NCBI GenBank assembly: GCA_022774485.1
Contig: JALFLX010000136.1
Location: 1 to 24,885 of the forward strand
Source: Bacilli bacterium
GTDB lineage: Bacteria; Bacillota_I; Bacilli_A; RFN20; CAG-288
Length of the DNA: 24,885 nt
Direction of reading: 5' to 3'
This document shows positions 23,553-24,885 of this stretch, in pieces. The position numbers and the translations under genes are program-made. Below the pieces are notes generated by a model. It had not been told where the DNA came from. It saw only the letters and a list, made by a program, of their open reading frames with translations, and searched no databases. Position 1 is the first letter of the stretch, and every line of letters begins with the position of its first letter.

Positions 23553-24885
23553 ATGGATCAAAACGAAGTTCTAAAAGACAATTCCGCAGTCCGTGATGAG
23601 AAAAATAGGATCAGAAAAGCACAACGTCAATCGAAGCTTCTCGATGTGAAAAAGCTGATGAAAGAGCCGTTTACCCTGACCGTCATTTTGCTGATCACGC
23701 TCTTTTTATTGTTATTTGTTGTCTATCCTTTATTAAATTTGTTTGTCGGAGCCTTCTCCAAATCAGTGAAGGTTGGAACAGTCGATGGAATCGCAGTCAG
23801 AGAGGATCGGTTCTCGTTTGAAAACTTCACCTATATCTTCTCTAAGATTTATTTCGGAGATGCGATTAAGAACTCAATGAAAATCGGTTTGATTGTCGCT
23901 TTCGGAGCGACTCTTTTCGGTTTCTTTTTCGCATATGTCGAAGTCTATGTGAAATTTAAATCGAAATTCATTTCGGGATTGTTCCGCATTGTCTCTTTGC
24001 TCCCGACCATCTCACCGCCGTTTTTGATCGCAATCGCGATTATTCTTCTCTTCGGTAACAATGGTATCATCACCAACATCATCTTAGGAATGCCGACCAA
24101 CAACGGTTTATTCGGTATCCCAGGCATTGTCATCGTCGAGATTATCACTTTCTTCCCGACAGCATACTTGCTGTTAAGAGCACTCTTAAAAAATATCGAT
24201 CCTTCTTTAGAAGAAGCTGCAAGAGATATGGGTGCTTCTCGCTGGAAAGTCTTCTGGACTGTCACCTTCCCTCTGTTGATTCCTGGATTTGGAAATGCAT
24301 TCTTAGTTTCCTTTATTGAATCCTTAGCTGACTTTGCAAACCCGTTCATCATCGGCGGTTCTGTCGAGACGATGTCCACTGCAATCTACAACTCCTATAT
24401 GGGTGGAGGAAGCTCTGCACAAGGTCCATATCGAGCTTCTGCGATGGCTGTTATCTTGCTGTGCATCTCGATGTTCTTCTATGTCATTCAGAAGTACGGA
24501 CTAGAGAAAAAGACCTATTCTACTCTCACCGGTAAAGCGACAAGACAGAGAATCATGATTGAAGAAAAATCTGTCACCATGCCTTTAGGTATCATCTGCG
24601 GTGGCATCTCTATCTTTGTCATCGGTCTTTACTTCCTTGTCTTCTTATGCACCTTCTGGCGTAACTTGGATATCAAGAACTTAGTCTGGACCACTGCAAA
24701 CTGGACAGAAATCGGTTCAAAGATGTTCTTATCTTCTAGTAACTCGCTTTGGAATACTGTCTGGACTTCTTTAGTTGCCAGTATCATCACCGCTGCGATT
24801 TCCATGCTTATCGCCTTCCTTGTCGTCAAGAAGAGATTCATCGGAAAGGGAGCGATGGAATTTATCGCCATGTTAGCGATGGCTG
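23553..24885 (+). CDS. ABC transporter permease, fused two-domain (FbpB/AfuB type), 3' end outside the window
   Basis: Inner-membrane channel subunit of the importer served by the upstream lipoprotein. The frame is open for 444 codons to the window edge. A charged cytoplasmic N-terminus (1-38) precedes a first span at about 39-65. The first permease domain carries a classic EAA loop at about 220-245 (LEEAARDMGASR...FPLLIPG), the contact site for the ATPase. A linker at about 312-340 leads into a second set of spans (about 343-368 and 400-425), so two permease domains are fused in one chain, as in ferric and hexose-phosphate importers. The start ATG has AGGA at a short spacing (GGACTAGGAT). 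It follows the binding-protein gene by 64 bases across a hairpin. The ATPase gene is expected downstream, outside the window. Confidence 0.93.
   Translation, partial: MDQNEVLKDNSAVRDEKNRIRKAQRQSKLLDVKKLMKEPFTLTVILLITLFLLLFVVYPLLNLFVGAFSKSVKVGTVDGIAVREDRFSFENFTYIFSKIYFGDAIKNSMKIGLIVAFGATLFGFFFAYVEVYVKFKSKFISGLFRIVSLLPTISPPFLIAIAIILLFGNNGIITNIILGMPTNNGLFGIPGIVIVEIITFFPTAYLLLRALLKNIDPSLEEAARDMGASRWKVFWTVTFPLLIPGFGNAFLVSFIESLADFANPFIIGGSVETMSTAIYNSYMGGGSSAQGPYRASAMAVILLCISMFFYVIQKYGLEKKTYSTLTGKATRQRIMIEEKSVTMPLGIICGGISIFVIGLYFLVFLCTFWRNLDIKNLVWTTANWTEIGSKMFLSSSNSLWNTVWTSLVASIITAAISMLIAFLVVKKRFIGKGAMEFIAMLAMA

Noticed and set aside
23945..24379. 144-codon frame opposite the ABC permease
   Set aside because: Antisense shadow; the + strand is open through this part and has the EAA loop and membrane spans.
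1..24885. CRISPR array, tRNA or rRNA genes, intact insertion sequences, prophage
   Set aside because: No regularly spaced direct repeats, no cloverleaf or rRNA signature and no transposase or phage motifs were seen on either strand.

Overview
The window looks like chromosomal DNA from a low-GC, fermentative anaerobe of the Bacillota. The signs are strong AGGAGG-type ribosome binding sites, a near-perfect CcpA-type cre site, an ArsR/SmtB-type operator, lipoprotein signal peptides and a single-chain pyruvate:ferredoxin oxidoreductase (PFOR). TGA is used as a stop and TGG as Trp, so the standard bacterial code applies. A gut lineage of Bacilli or Erysipelotrichia type is a guess; the sequence does not fix the genus.

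Layout. (1) 1-1467: the 3' part of groEL on the + strand, closed by a strong terminator. (2) 10987-1557, - strand: six tightly coupled genes with no recognised pathway. In order they are a 155-aa protein, a 112-aa protein, a 114-aa protein, an M6-like secreted lipoprotein metalloprotease, and two giant paralogous proteins of 1126 and 1089 aa with internal repeats. This is the least explained and most interesting part. (3) 11488-11144, -: a small zinc-ribbon membrane protein with its own terminator. (4) 15165-11554, -: PFOR. (5) About 15206-15940: an 0.7-kb non-coding stretch with a possible small structured RNA on the - strand (about 15703-15531). (6) 15979-17931, +: a P1B-type heavy-metal ATPase behind a promoter that carries a metal-sensor-type palindrome. 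(7) 20393-17982, -: an operon of a DUF1538 membrane protein followed by two PII-like signalling proteins. (8) 22107-20878, -: a membrane protein of unknown function. (9) 22397-24885, +: a binding lipoprotein and a two-domain permease of an ABC importer, the permease cut by the window edge. A cre site lies between regions 8 and 9.

How the parts work together. PFOR supplies acetyl-CoA and reduced ferredoxin in anaerobic metabolism. The ABC importer belongs to the family usually labelled ferric iron, but its residues and the cre site fit a phosphorylated-sugar or other organophosphate substrate better. The PII-like pair probably senses a small molecule and gates the DUF1538 transporter. The six-gene operon combines one secreted protease with large, probably cytoplasmic, zinc-knuckle repeat proteins, and I cannot assign its role.
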